A DNA stretch of 13,017 nt, from the NCBI GenBank assembly GCA_035630615.1, contig DASQKI010000089.1, positions 1 to 13,017 of the forward strand. Reading direction: 5' to 3'. Every line of letters starts with the position of its first letter. Position 1 is the first letter of the stretch. Source of the DNA: DATFRX01 sp035630615. GTDB lineage: Bacteria > Actinomycetota > Actinomycetes > Propionibacteriales > Nocardioidaceae. The notes beneath the pieces are model-generated. The model ran no database searches, was not told where the DNA came from, and saw only the letters and a list, made by a program, of their open reading frames with translations. The position numbers were made by a program, and so were the translations under genes. Below, piece after piece: positions 1 through 6,643 of the stretch.

Positions 1-429
1 ATCTCGCCGGAGTCCGCGGGGCTGCTGCTCGGCTCCGACTATTCGTTCGCCGAGCCGGACGACGTTCGCGAGCTCACTGATGCCGCGACGCTGACCCTGG
101 CCGGCATCGAGTTCGTCGTCGATCACACCCCAGGCCATACCGAGGGGTCGGTGTCGTTCCGCACCGCGTACGACGGTCCCGAGGACGTGCCCGAAGTCAT
201 GTTCGCCGGCGACCTGCTGTTCGCCGGTTCGATCGGACGCACCGACCTGCCGGGCGGCGACCACCTGACGATGCTGCGCAGCCTGACCGACAAGGTGCTG
301 CCGCTGGACGACCCCATCGTCGTGCTGCCCGGCCACGGACCCCAGACGACCATTGGCCGCGAACGCGCGACAAACCCCTTCCTCGCCGAGTTGACCGAGG
401 CGCGCAGCGGCCCGACCCGAGGCCTCTGA
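1..429 (+). CDS. MBL-fold hydrolase, glyoxalase II-like (3' part, 5' end outside window)
   Basis: The reading frame is open from the first base and ends at TGA 427-429, giving the last 142 residues. This is the C-terminal half of a metallo-beta-lactamase-fold thioesterase/hydrolase. Visible are HTPGHTEGSV (third metal-binding His region, near fragment residues 42-51), FAGDLLFAGSIGRTDLPGGD (bridging Asp) and VLPGHGPQT (last metal His). The N-terminal HxHxDH metal motif lies upstream of the window. The GSIGRTDLPGGD and TTIGRERATNPFL segments are typical of the small glyoxalase II-like group (hydroxyacyl-thiol hydrolases). Actinobacteria generally use mycothiol rather than glutathione, so the thiol substrate is uncertain. 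It ends 4 bases before hisS and is probably cotranscribed with it. The hydrolase-hisS pairing is conserved in actinobacteria (Rv2581c-hisS in M. tuberculosis, from memory). Fold assignment is secure; the reaction is inferred. Confidence 0.9.
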   Translation: MSPESAGLLLGSDYSFAEPDDVRELTDAATLTLAGIEFVVDHTPGHTEGSVSFRTAYDGPEDVPEVMFAGDLLFAGSIGRTDLPGGDHLTMLRSLTDKVLPLDDPIVVLPGHGPQTTIGRERATNPFLAELTEARSGPTRGL

Positions 430-433
430 CCCC

Positions 434-1798
434 ATGGCAAAACCGACATCCCTCTCGGGATTTCCCGAGTTCCTCCCCAGCCAGCGCGCCGCCGAGCTCG
501 CCGTCATCGATTCGGTACGGGAAACCTTCGAGCTGCACGGCTTCGCCTCGATCGAGACCCGATCGGTCGAGCCGCTCGACGAGCTCATGCGCAAGGGCGA
601 GTCCTCACAAGAGGTGTACGTCGTGCGCCGCCTGCACGCCGACCCGGACGCCGACGACGCCGGTCTCGAGGTGCCTAACGTACTGGGGCTGCACTTCGAC
701 CTCACGGTGCCGCTGGCCCGCTATGTCGTCGAGCACCAAGGCCAGCTGAGCTTCCCGCTGCGGCGCTACCAGATCCAGCGTTGCTGGCGGGGCGAGCGGC
801 CGCAGGAAGGGCGCTACCGCGAGTTCACGCAGGCCGACATCGACATCATCGGCCGCGACGAGCTGCACCTCGACGCCGACGTCGAGGTCACGATCGTCAT
901 GGCCGAGGCGCTCAGTCGGCTGCCCTTGCCGTCGATCACGCTGCGGGTCAACAATCGCAAGCTGATCGAGGGGTTCTACCGCGGCCTGGGCATCGACGAC
1001 CCGGTGCCGGTCATCCGGGCGATCGACAAACTCGCCAAGATCGGCGTCGACGGTGTCCGGTCAGCGCTGCTCGAGGTCGGGCTCGACGCCGATCGGGCCG
1101 AGCGGTGCCTCGACCTGGCCAAGATCAACCGCGACGACCCGTCCTTCGTCGACGACGTACGCAAGCTCGGCGTGACCCACCCCCTGCTCGACACCGGCCT
1201 CGACGAGCTCGCCCGAGCCGTCGAAGAGGCGGCACCGGCCAGCTCCGAGCGGTTCGCCGTCGTGGCCGACCTCGCGATCGCCCGTGGGCTCGACTACTAC
1301 ACCGGCACGGTATTCGAAGGATTCACCACGGAGCACGGCTCGCTGTCGATCTGCGCCGGCGGCCGCTACGACTCGCTGGCCAGCGACGGCCGATCGACCT
1401 ATCCCGGCGTCGGCATTTCGCTCGGCATCACCCGACTGCTGGCACCGTTGATTGCGAGGGGGCTGCTCGACGCCGATCGCAGTGTTCCGTCGTGCGTCCT
1501 CGTCGCCGTGCCCGACGACGCGTCGCGGCCGGTGAGCCGAGACGTGGCACGGCGGCTGCGGGCCCGCGGGATCCCGACCGAGGTGGCGCCAGCGGCCGCG
1601 AAGTACGGTCGGCAGATCCGCCATGCCGACCGACGCGGCATCCCGTACGTCTGGTTTCCGCCCGGCGCCGACTCGACTGGCGGCCACGAGGTCAAGGACA
1701 TCCGGTCCGGCGACCAGGTCGACGCCGATCCCGACGCGTGGCAGCCGCCCTCAGTCGACCTCCGACCCCGCATCGTCACGAAGGAGCGCAACCCGTGA
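434..1798 (+). CDS. hisS: Histidine--tRNA ligase, eukaryote/archaea-like lineage
   Basis: This 454-aa class II aminoacyl-tRNA synthetase charges tRNA-His with histidine in the cytoplasm. The N-terminus reads SGFPEFLP where classical bacterial HisRS has a KGTxDxxP-type start. LHFDLTVPLARYV (about 87-99) precedes motif 2, RYQIQRCWRGERPQEGRYRE (111-130). The histidine-specific motif GLDYYTGTVFE is at 285-295 and the glycine-rich AGGRYDSL at 308-315. The anticodon-binding domain covers about 354-435. The DLTVPLARYV segment replaces the RPEGTA motif of classical bacterial HisRS, so this belongs to the archaeal/eukaryotic-like branch; a very similar form occurs in Cutibacterium as I recall it. ATG 434 is the natural start, with a weak GAGG at 419-422 inside the upstream gene's end. 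The stop overlaps the aspS start (GTGA, 1795-1798), implying translational coupling. Confidence 0.97.
   Translation: MAKPTSLSGFPEFLPSQRAAELAVIDSVRETFELHGFASIETRSVEPLDELMRKGESSQEVYVVRRLHADPDADDAGLEVPNVLGLHFDLTVPLARYVVEHQGQLSFPLRRYQIQRCWRGERPQEGRYREFTQADIDIIGRDELHLDADVEVTIVMAEALSRLPLPSITLRVNNRKLIEGFYRGLGIDDPVPVIRAIDKLAKIGVDGVRSALLEVGLDADRAERCLDLAKINRDDPSFVDDVRKLGVTHPLLDTGLDELARAVEEAAPASSERFAVVADLAIARGLDYYTGTVFEGFTTEHGSLSICAGGRYDSLASDGRSTYPGVGISLGITRLLAPLIARGLLDADRSVPSCVLVAVPDDASRPVSRDVARRLRARGIPTEVAPAAAKYGRQIRHADRRGIPYVWFPPGADSTGGHEVKDIRSGDQVDADPDAWQPPSVDLRPRIVTKERNP
1781..1786 (+). promoter_or_regulatory. Ribosome binding site setting the aspS start
   Basis: AAGGAG ends 8 bases before GTG 1795. 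It lies inside the last codons of hisS and selects this GTG as the aspS start, although the open frame extends far upstream through hisS. The protein beginning here (VIRTHDAGIL) matches the usual AspRS N-terminus. Confidence 0.8.
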
Positions 1799-3570
1799 TC
1801 CGTACCCATGACGCCGGCATCCTGCGTGCCACCGACGTCGATACCAGCGTCACCCTCGCCGGTTGGGTGGCGCGCCGGCGCGATCACGGGGGAGTGGCCT
1901 TCATCGACCTGCGCGACGCGAGCGGTGTCGTCCAGGTCGTGATCCGCGACGAGGAGGTCGCGCACCCGTTGCGGTCGGAGTTTTGCCTGAGCGTCGTGGG
2001 CGCGGTGCGCCGTCGGCCCGAGGGAAACGAGAACCCCAACCTGCCGACCGGCCAGATCGAGGTGATCGCCGACACGGTCGAGATCCTCAGCGAGGCGGCG
2101 CCGCTGCCGTTCCCGATCGAGGAGTACGAGACGACGCCGGTCAACGAAGAGGTCCGGCTGCGGCATCGGTACCTCGACCTGCGCCGCGCCGAGATGGCTC
2201 ACAACCTGCGGCTGCGAGCCGACGTCACCCGGATCATCCGCGAGGTCATGAGCGACCGCGACTTCGTCGACATCGAGACGCCGTACCTCACGCGCTCGAC
2301 ACCCGAGGGCGCCCGTGACTTCGTCGTGCCGGTGCGACTGCAGCCGGGCAAGTGGTACGCGTTGCCGCAGTCCCCGCAGCTGTTCAAGCAGTTGCTGATG
2401 GTGGCCGGACTGGAGCGCTACTACCAGATCGCGCGCTGCTTCCGAGACGAGGACTTCCGGGCCGATCGGCAGCCGGAGTTTACCCAGCTCGACGTCGAGT
2501 GGAGCTTCTGCGATGTCGACGACGTGCTCGACCTGACCGAGCAGATCATCGTGCGGCTGTGGCGCGAGGTGCTCGACGTCGAGGTGACGACGCCGATCCC
2601 GCGGATGACGTATGCCGAGGCGATGCGGCGCTTCGGCATCGACCGACCGGACCTCCGATTCGGCTGCGAGTTGGTCGACTGCACGGAGTACTTCGCGGAC
2701 ACGCCGTTTCGGATCTTCAGAGCACCCGACGGCGTCGACGACTTCCATGTCGGTGCGGTCGTCATGCCCGGCGGTGCCTCGCAGGCCCGACGCGAACTCG
2801 ACGCGTGGCAAGAGTGGGCCCGCTCGCATGGCGCCAAGGGGCTGGCGTACGTGCTCGTCGGCGATGACGGCGAGCTCGGTGGCCCAGTGGCCAAGAACCT
2901 CTCGGAGACCGAGCGCGCCGGTCTGGCCGAGCACGTCGGAGCGAACCCTGGCGATTGCGTGTTCTTCGCGGCCGGCAAGCGCTCCGACGCGCTCGGCCTG
3001 CTCGCCGCCACCCGACTCGAGATCGGTCAGCGCTGCAACCTGATCGACGAGTCCCGGTGGGAGTTCGTGTGGGTCGTCGAGGCCCCGATGTTCGAGGCGA
3101 CCGACGACGGGTGGACGTCGGTGCACCACCCGTTCACCGCCCCGACGGAGGAGTGGATCGACGGCTTCGAGAAGCAGCCGGGAGATGCGCTCAGCCGGGC
3201 CTACGACATCGTGCTCAACGGCACCGAGCTCGGCGGCGGCAGCCTCCGAATCCATCGGCCCGACGTGCAGCAGCGGGTCTTCGACGTGCTCGGCTTGAGC
3301 GAGGGCCAAGCCGAGAGCCAGTTCGGCTTCCTGCTTGATGCGTTCGCCTACGGCCCGCCTCCACACGGCGGCATCGCGCTGGGTCTCGATCGGCTCTGCG
3401 CGCTGCTCGCCGGCACCGAGTCGATCCGGGACGTGATCGCCTTTCCGAAGACGGCCTCCGGCGGCGATCCGCTGACCGGAGCACCCAATCCGATCACGCC
3501 GGCGCAGCGACGCGAGGCAGGGATCGACGCGAAGTCGGAGGAATCGGGCGAGACCACATCCGGGGTGTGA
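1795..3570 (+). CDS. aspS: Aspartate--tRNA ligase, bacterial type (probably also charges tRNA-Asn)
   Basis: This 591-aa bacterial-type AspRS attaches aspartate to tRNA-Asp. Domains in order are an OB-fold anticodon-binding domain (about 1-110, GWVARRRDHGGVAFIDLRD), a class II catalytic core split by a GAD insertion (about 310-410), and a C-terminal extension. Motif 2 is around 212-237 (RCFRDEDFRADRQPEFTQ) and motif 3 is GGIALGLDRL (525-534), followed by FPKTASGGDPLTGAP. Position 31 is His, the residue linked in Pseudomonas aeruginosa AspRS to relaxed tRNA specificity; discriminating enzymes such as E. coli AspRS have Leu there. This enzyme is therefore predicted to also make Asp-tRNA-Asn for GatCAB conversion. 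The GTG start overlaps the hisS stop and has AAGGAG 8 bases upstream. Length is normal for the family. About 20 terminal residues (SEESGETTSGV region) look disordered. Confidence 0.97.
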   Translation: MIRTHDAGILRATDVDTSVTLAGWVARRRDHGGVAFIDLRDASGVVQVVIRDEEVAHPLRSEFCLSVVGAVRRRPEGNENPNLPTGQIEVIADTVEILSEAAPLPFPIEEYETTPVNEEVRLRHRYLDLRRAEMAHNLRLRADVTRIIREVMSDRDFVDIETPYLTRSTPEGARDFVVPVRLQPGKWYALPQSPQLFKQLLMVAGLERYYQIARCFRDEDFRADRQPEFTQLDVEWSFCDVDDVLDLTEQIIVRLWREVLDVEVTTPIPRMTYAEAMRRFGIDRPDLRFGCELVDCTEYFADTPFRIFRAPDGVDDFHVGAVVMPGGASQARRELDAWQEWARSHGAKGLAYVLVGDDGELGGPVAKNLSETERAGLAEHVGANPGDCVFFAAGKRSDALGLLAATRLEIGQRCNLIDESRWEFVWVVEAPMFEATDDGWTSVHHPFTAPTEEWIDGFEKQPGDALSRAYDIVLNGTELGGGSLRIHRPDVQQRVFDVLGLSEGQAESQFGFLLDAFAYGPPPHGGIALGLDRLCALLAGTESIRDVIAFPKTASGGDPLTGAPNPITPAQRREAGIDAKSEESGETTSGV

Positions 3571-3678
3571 CACAACGGCCTCGGCCTGGTCAGCAAGCGT
3601 TTCACGATCGTTACCTCCTCTAGTCCGTTCCTGTCGAGCGGGTCGTCTAAAGTCCCGCACGGCGCATCGGAAGACACC

Positions 3679-3693
3679 GGTGCCCGCGGCACC
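3679..3693 (+). promoter_or_regulatory. Small hairpin in the aspS-to-transporter gap
   Basis: GGTGCC and GGCACC form a perfect 6-bp stem with a CGC loop, ending about 13 bases before the GAGGAG of the first transporter gene. It lies in the 150-base gap 3571-3720, which must contain any promoter for the transporter cassette. The only promoter-like string I see is TAAAGT at 3648-3653, without a convincing -35 box. No intrinsic terminator with a T-run follows aspS. The hairpin could be an operator or a 5' leader element, or chance in GC-rich DNA. Confidence 0.3.
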
Positions 3694-3706
3694 CAGAACG
3701 CGGCCC

Positions 3707-3712
3707 GAGGAG
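3707..3712 (+). promoter_or_regulatory. Ribosome binding site of the DppC-type permease gene
   Basis: GAGGAG stands 8 bases before ATG 3721. An in-frame GTG at 3715 lies only 2 bases from this site, too close to be used, so ATG 3721 is preferred. Confidence 0.65.
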
Positions 3713-3720
3713 AGGTGACC

Positions 3721-4734
3721 ATGACGCTGCCCCCGACCGCGGCGGACGAAGCGCTGCGCCACGCAGACGAGGTGTCCGCCGCTCCCGAGGCCGTCAAGAT
3801 CCATGGCCGTTCTCCGATGCAGATCGCTTTTGAGCGACTGCGCCACGACTGGGTTGCGGTCATCTCGTCAGTGATCGTGCTGTTCTTTATCGTCATCGCG
3901 TTATTCGCCCCACTGATCGCGAACGCGTTCGGGGTCGAGGAAGGCATCGTCGAAAACCCGAGCGACGTCTTGGAGCTCGACACGGGCTATGGACTCGAAG
4001 GCCCGCCTAACCACGGCTTTACGTGGGACCACCCGCTGGGCGTCGCACCATCGACCGGCAAGGACAACCTGGCCGAGTGGCTTTTCGGCGCGCGTACGTC
4101 CCTGGAGGTCGCGTTCGTCTCCGCGATCGGGGCGACGAGCCTTGGCATCGTGTTCGGCCTGCTGGCTGGGTTCTCCCGCGGCTGGCTCGACCGGATCATC
4201 TCGTTCTTCCTCGACCTCTTCCTGTCTTTCCCGTTCATCCTGGGCGCGCTGTCGCTGGCTCCGATCCTGATCAACCGGTTCGGTAGCGACGCCGCGAAGC
4301 TCGACCAAGCGCAGTTCTACTCGCTGATCCTGATCCTGGTGTTCTTCAGCTGGATGTATCTCGCGCGGCTGATCCGTGGTGAGGTGCTGTCTCTTCGCGA
4401 GCGGGAGTTCATCCAGGCAGCTCGTGTGATCGGCGTGCCGACGCGACGCATCTTGTTCAAGGAGCTCTTGCCCAACATGATCGCGCCGATCGTCGTTTCG
4501 TTCTCTCTCGGGCTGCCGGCCTTCGTGGCGGCTGAGGCCGGGCTCGCATTCCTCGGCATCGGGCTTACAGAGCGGCCGAGCTGGGGGCAGACGATCCTCG
4601 ATGCCATTCCGCACTTCGAGGTCTATCCGCTCTTCTTGTGGGCGCCCGTGATCGGGATCATGGTCCTGGTCGTCGCCCTCAACCTCCTCGGCGACTCACT
4701 CCGAGACGCCTTCGACCCAAAGACTCGCCGGTGA
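3721..4734 (+). CDS. ABC importer permease, DppC/OppC type
   Basis: This 337-aa inner-membrane permease is one half of the channel of a peptide/nickel-class ABC importer. A cytoplasmic N-terminus of about 43 residues is followed by TM1 (about 44-70), an extracytoplasmic loop, and further segments near 127-152, 160-185, 198-215, 251-285 and 303-323. The EAA coupling loop that docks on the ATPases is at about 228-250, REREFIQAARVIGVP followed by LFKELLPN. The C-terminal GDSLRDAFDPKTRR is typical of DppC/OppC. The loop between TM1 and TM2 contains HPLGVAPSTGKDNLAEW, matching the family's HPLGTDxxGRD element. ATG 3721 is chosen over GTG 3715 because of GAGGAG spacing. It is the first gene of the cassette, preceding the binding protein, whereas in E. 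coli dpp the order is dppA-B-C-D-F. The substrate is unknown. Confidence 0.93.
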   Translation: MTLPPTAADEALRHADEVSAAPEAVKIHGRSPMQIAFERLRHDWVAVISSVIVLFFIVIALFAPLIANAFGVEEGIVENPSDVLELDTGYGLEGPPNHGFTWDHPLGVAPSTGKDNLAEWLFGARTSLEVAFVSAIGATSLGIVFGLLAGFSRGWLDRIISFFLDLFLSFPFILGALSLAPILINRFGSDAAKLDQAQFYSLILILVFFSWMYLARLIRGEVLSLREREFIQAARVIGVPTRRILFKELLPNMIAPIVVSFSLGLPAFVAAEAGLAFLGIGLTERPSWGQTILDAIPHFEVYPLFLWAPVIGIMVLVVALNLLGDSLRDAFDPKTRR

Positions 4735-4757
4735 CCACACGGCGCCGTTCGAGCAGA

Positions 4758-4780
4758 TCAACCAATCCGAAAGGGGTTGA
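4758..4780 (+). promoter_or_regulatory. Inverted repeat overlapping the binding-protein ribosome binding site
   Basis: TCAACC (4758-4763) and GGTTGA (4775-4780) are perfect 6-base complements around an 11-base loop. The right arm includes the last two G of the GAAAGGGG Shine-Dalgarno sequence (4769-4776) that serves ATG 4785. Folding in mRNA could partly mask the ribosome site. The stem is short and may be fortuitous. Confidence 0.3.
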
Positions 4781-4784
4781 CCAC

Positions 4785-6530
4785 ATGAAGTGGAAGAAAC
4801 CTATGGCGGCCGTGGGGACGCTGGCTCTGCTGTCCGCCGCCGCCTGTGGCGGTAGTGACAGCAGTAGCGATACCGACGAGGGCGACCAGACCACCGTCGG
4901 AGAGGCGGGTCTGGCCCAGGATCCCAACGTCGAGCCGCCGGCTGCGCCGATCGAGGGCGCACAGAGCGGCGGGACGGTCACCGTGTTGTCGGCCGCCGGC
5001 CTCAACACGATGATGCCCCCGGAGGCCTACTACACCAACACGGGCTCGATCCTGACCAGCCTGGTGACGCGGGAGCTGACGCAGTACCGCTACAACGCTG
5101 ACATCGGTGGTATGGAGCTGGTCCCTGACCTCGCGACCGACCTCGGTCAGCACAACGAGGACTTCACCGAGTGGACGTTCACGATCCGCGATGGGGTCCG
5201 CTACGAGGATGGCACCGAGGTCACGGCTGAGGACTTCGGGACCGCCATCGACATGTCGATGGACCGCAAGCAGTTCCCGGACGGCGCCGAGTACTCCAAC
5301 GAGTACTTCCTCAACGGCCAGACCTACAAGGGCCGCTACACCGACCCGCAAGGCTCGTGTGATTGCTACGAGATCGACGGCAACACCATCACCATCAAGA
5401 TGGAGCGGCCGTTCCCGAGCATGAACTACTGGGGGTCGTTCCCAGCGATGAGCCCGATCCCGGCGGACAAGTCGGAAGACCCCGACGAGTACGCGCTGCA
5501 CCCGCTGTCCACCGGCCCGTACATGTTCGACCAGTACGAGCCGGAGACCTCGCTGACGTTGGTGAAGAACCCCGAGTGGGATCCCAACACCGACCCGGCG
5601 CGGCACCAGTACGTCGACCAGTGGGACATGAAGCTCCTCGAGGACTCGTCGGCGCTTGACCAGGTCATCATTGAGGACCAGGGCGACGCGCAGACCACCC
5701 TCACCTACGACAACCTGTTGCTCCCGGATTACCAGAAGGCGCAGGCGCAGGCTCCGGAGCGGGTGGTCGCGGGACCGGACCCGTGTCAGTTCTACGTCTT
5801 CCCAGACGTCCGCAAGATCACCGATCCGAAGGTGCGCGAGGCGATGGCCTGGGGTTACCCGTACAAGGACGCGTGGCTCGCCGGCGGTGAGATCGTCGGT
5901 GTGACACGCAGCCCGGAGACGCAGATTGTTCCGAAGGGCGTTACCGGTCGGGTGACACCGCCGTACGACGTCTACGGCAACGGAGGCCAGGAGACCGACC
6001 CGGACAAGGCGCAGGAGCTGCTCAAGGAAGCCGGCAAGCTCGGCATGGAGCTGAAGTTCCTGTACGCCTCTGACGACCCGCCCTCGGTGGACGTCAAGGA
6101 CGTGCTGGTCAGGGCCTGGAAGGAGGCCGGATTCACGCCGAAGCCGGTTGCGACCACGGTGGCGGAGTTCTCGACCCTCCGGGCCGACCCCAACACCGAC
6201 ATCAACTACCGGACCGGTGGCTGGTGCCTCGACTGGCCGGTATGGGATTCGTGGCTGCCGCCGCTGTTCCAGACCGACCAGTACGCCAACTACTCCTACT
6301 TCAGCAACAAGCAAGTCGACCAGCAGCTCCGCCAGCTCCAGTCGGAGCCGCCGGCGCAGGCCGCGGAAGACGCGCAGGATGTCGAGAAGGAGATCATGGA
6401 GAAGTACAAGCCGGTCATCCCGGTGGGGAAGGGCGGCGTGGCCATGATGCACGGCTCGCGCATCAACGGCATGGAGGTCGACTCCGTGTACGGCTTGCTT
6501 ACCTGGAAGGACGTCTGGATCTCGCAGTAG
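4785..6530 (+). CDS. ABC importer substrate-binding lipoprotein, SBP family 5 (DppA/OppA-like)
   Basis: This 581-aa extracytoplasmic receptor delivers substrate to the two permeases. The N-terminus MKWKKPMAAVGTLALLSAAAC is a lipoprotein signal peptide: two Lys pairs, a hydrophobic core, then SAAAC with Cys21 as predicted lipidated residue, followed by a Gly/Ser/Asp linker to about residue 60. The family 5 signature is at about 130-151 (WTFTIRDGVRYEDGTEVTAE). HPLSTGPYMF (239-248) and LVKNPEWDP (259-267) are also typical. Cys192 and Cys194 (SCDCYE), Cys334 and Cys481 could form disulfides. Aromatic residues cluster near 479-498 (GGWCLDWPVWDSWLPPLFQ). ATG 4785 is selected by GAAAGGGG 8 bases upstream and by the signal peptide; the open frame upstream overlaps the previous gene and is ignored. 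Members bind peptides, nickel chelates, sugars or other solutes, so the ligand remains open. Confidence 0.95.
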   Translation: MKWKKPMAAVGTLALLSAAACGGSDSSSDTDEGDQTTVGEAGLAQDPNVEPPAAPIEGAQSGGTVTVLSAAGLNTMMPPEAYYTNTGSILTSLVTRELTQYRYNADIGGMELVPDLATDLGQHNEDFTEWTFTIRDGVRYEDGTEVTAEDFGTAIDMSMDRKQFPDGAEYSNEYFLNGQTYKGRYTDPQGSCDCYEIDGNTITIKMERPFPSMNYWGSFPAMSPIPADKSEDPDEYALHPLSTGPYMFDQYEPETSLTLVKNPEWDPNTDPARHQYVDQWDMKLLEDSSALDQVIIEDQGDAQTTLTYDNLLLPDYQKAQAQAPERVVAGPDPCQFYVFPDVRKITDPKVREAMAWGYPYKDAWLAGGEIVGVTRSPETQIVPKGVTGRVTPPYDVYGNGGQETDPDKAQELLKEAGKLGMELKFLYASDDPPSVDVKDVLVRAWKEAGFTPKPVATTVAEFSTLRADPNTDINYRTGGWCLDWPVWDSWLPPLFQTDQYANYSYFSNKQVDQQLRQLQSEPPAQAAEDAQDVEKEIMEKYKPVIPVGKGGVAMMHGSRINGMEVDSVYGLLTWKDVWISQ

Positions 6531-6543
6531 GACACGGTCGAGG

Positions 6544-6564
6544 GGCTGACTGACCCAGTCAGCC
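6544..6564 (+). promoter_or_regulatory. Perfect 9-bp stem-loop just after the binding-protein gene
   Basis: GGCTGACTG (6544-6552) and CAGTCAGCC (6556-6564) are exact complements with an ACC loop, starting 14 bases after the TAG stop. No T-run follows. This fits an mRNA 3'-end stabiliser or a partial terminator that lets the binding protein be made in excess over the downstream permease and ATPases. Confidence 0.7.
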
Positions 6565-6578
6565 AGCCCACCGATCTG

Positions 6579-6615
6579 CCGTGGGGGTGTCGCGACCGGC
6601 GCGTCACCCCCACGG
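6579..6615 (+). promoter_or_regulatory. Strong 11-bp plus 4-bp stem-loop before the DppB-type gene
   Basis: CCGTGGGGGTG (6579-6589) pairs perfectly with CACCCCCACGG (6605-6615). Inside, after one T-T mismatch (6590/6604), CGCG 6591-6594 pairs with CGCG 6600-6603 around the loop ACCGG. It is the most stable structure I see in the window. It sits 15 bases before the AAAGGAG site of the next gene and has no T-run after it. It is probably an intercistronic processing, stabilising or partial-termination element, not a full terminator, because the operon clearly continues. Confidence 0.75.
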
Positions 6616-6630
6616 ACTACCCATCTCAGG

Positions 6631-6637
6631 AAAGGAG
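6631..6637 (+). promoter_or_regulatory. Ribosome binding site fixing the GTG start of the DppB-type permease
   Basis: AAAGGAG is 6 bases before GTG 6644. The open frame extends upstream to ATG 6581, but that ATG lies inside the left arm of the strong hairpin and has no ribosome site, so GTG 6644 is preferred. Confidence 0.75.
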
Positions 6638-6643
6638 ACTCCG

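Noticed and set aside
781..1794. Upstream extension of the aspS frame through hisS
   Set aside because: The extension is an Arg/Ala/Pro-rich out-of-frame reading of hisS. AAGGAG at 1781-1786 and the family N-terminus place the aspS start at GTG 1795.
3571..3600. GGCCTCGGCC after aspS as a terminator
   Set aside because: It has a stem of 4 bp with a 2-base loop and no T-run, too weak to call.
3348..3605. - strand frame with a good GGAGG site and GTG start at 3605 in the aspS downstream gap
   Set aside because: All but the first codons lie antisense to the conserved end of aspS, and the 85-aa product shows no motif. The ribosome-like site is probably chance.
1399..3846. 815-codon open frame on the - strand opposite hisS end and aspS
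   Set aside because: It mirrors strongly coding + strand genes. Long antisense frames are expected in GC-rich codon-biased DNA, and the product has no recognisable motifs.
4758..6452. 564-codon open frame on the - strand opposite the binding-protein gene
   Set aside because: It is an antisense shadow of the binding-protein gene, Val/Arg/Leu-rich and without domain features.
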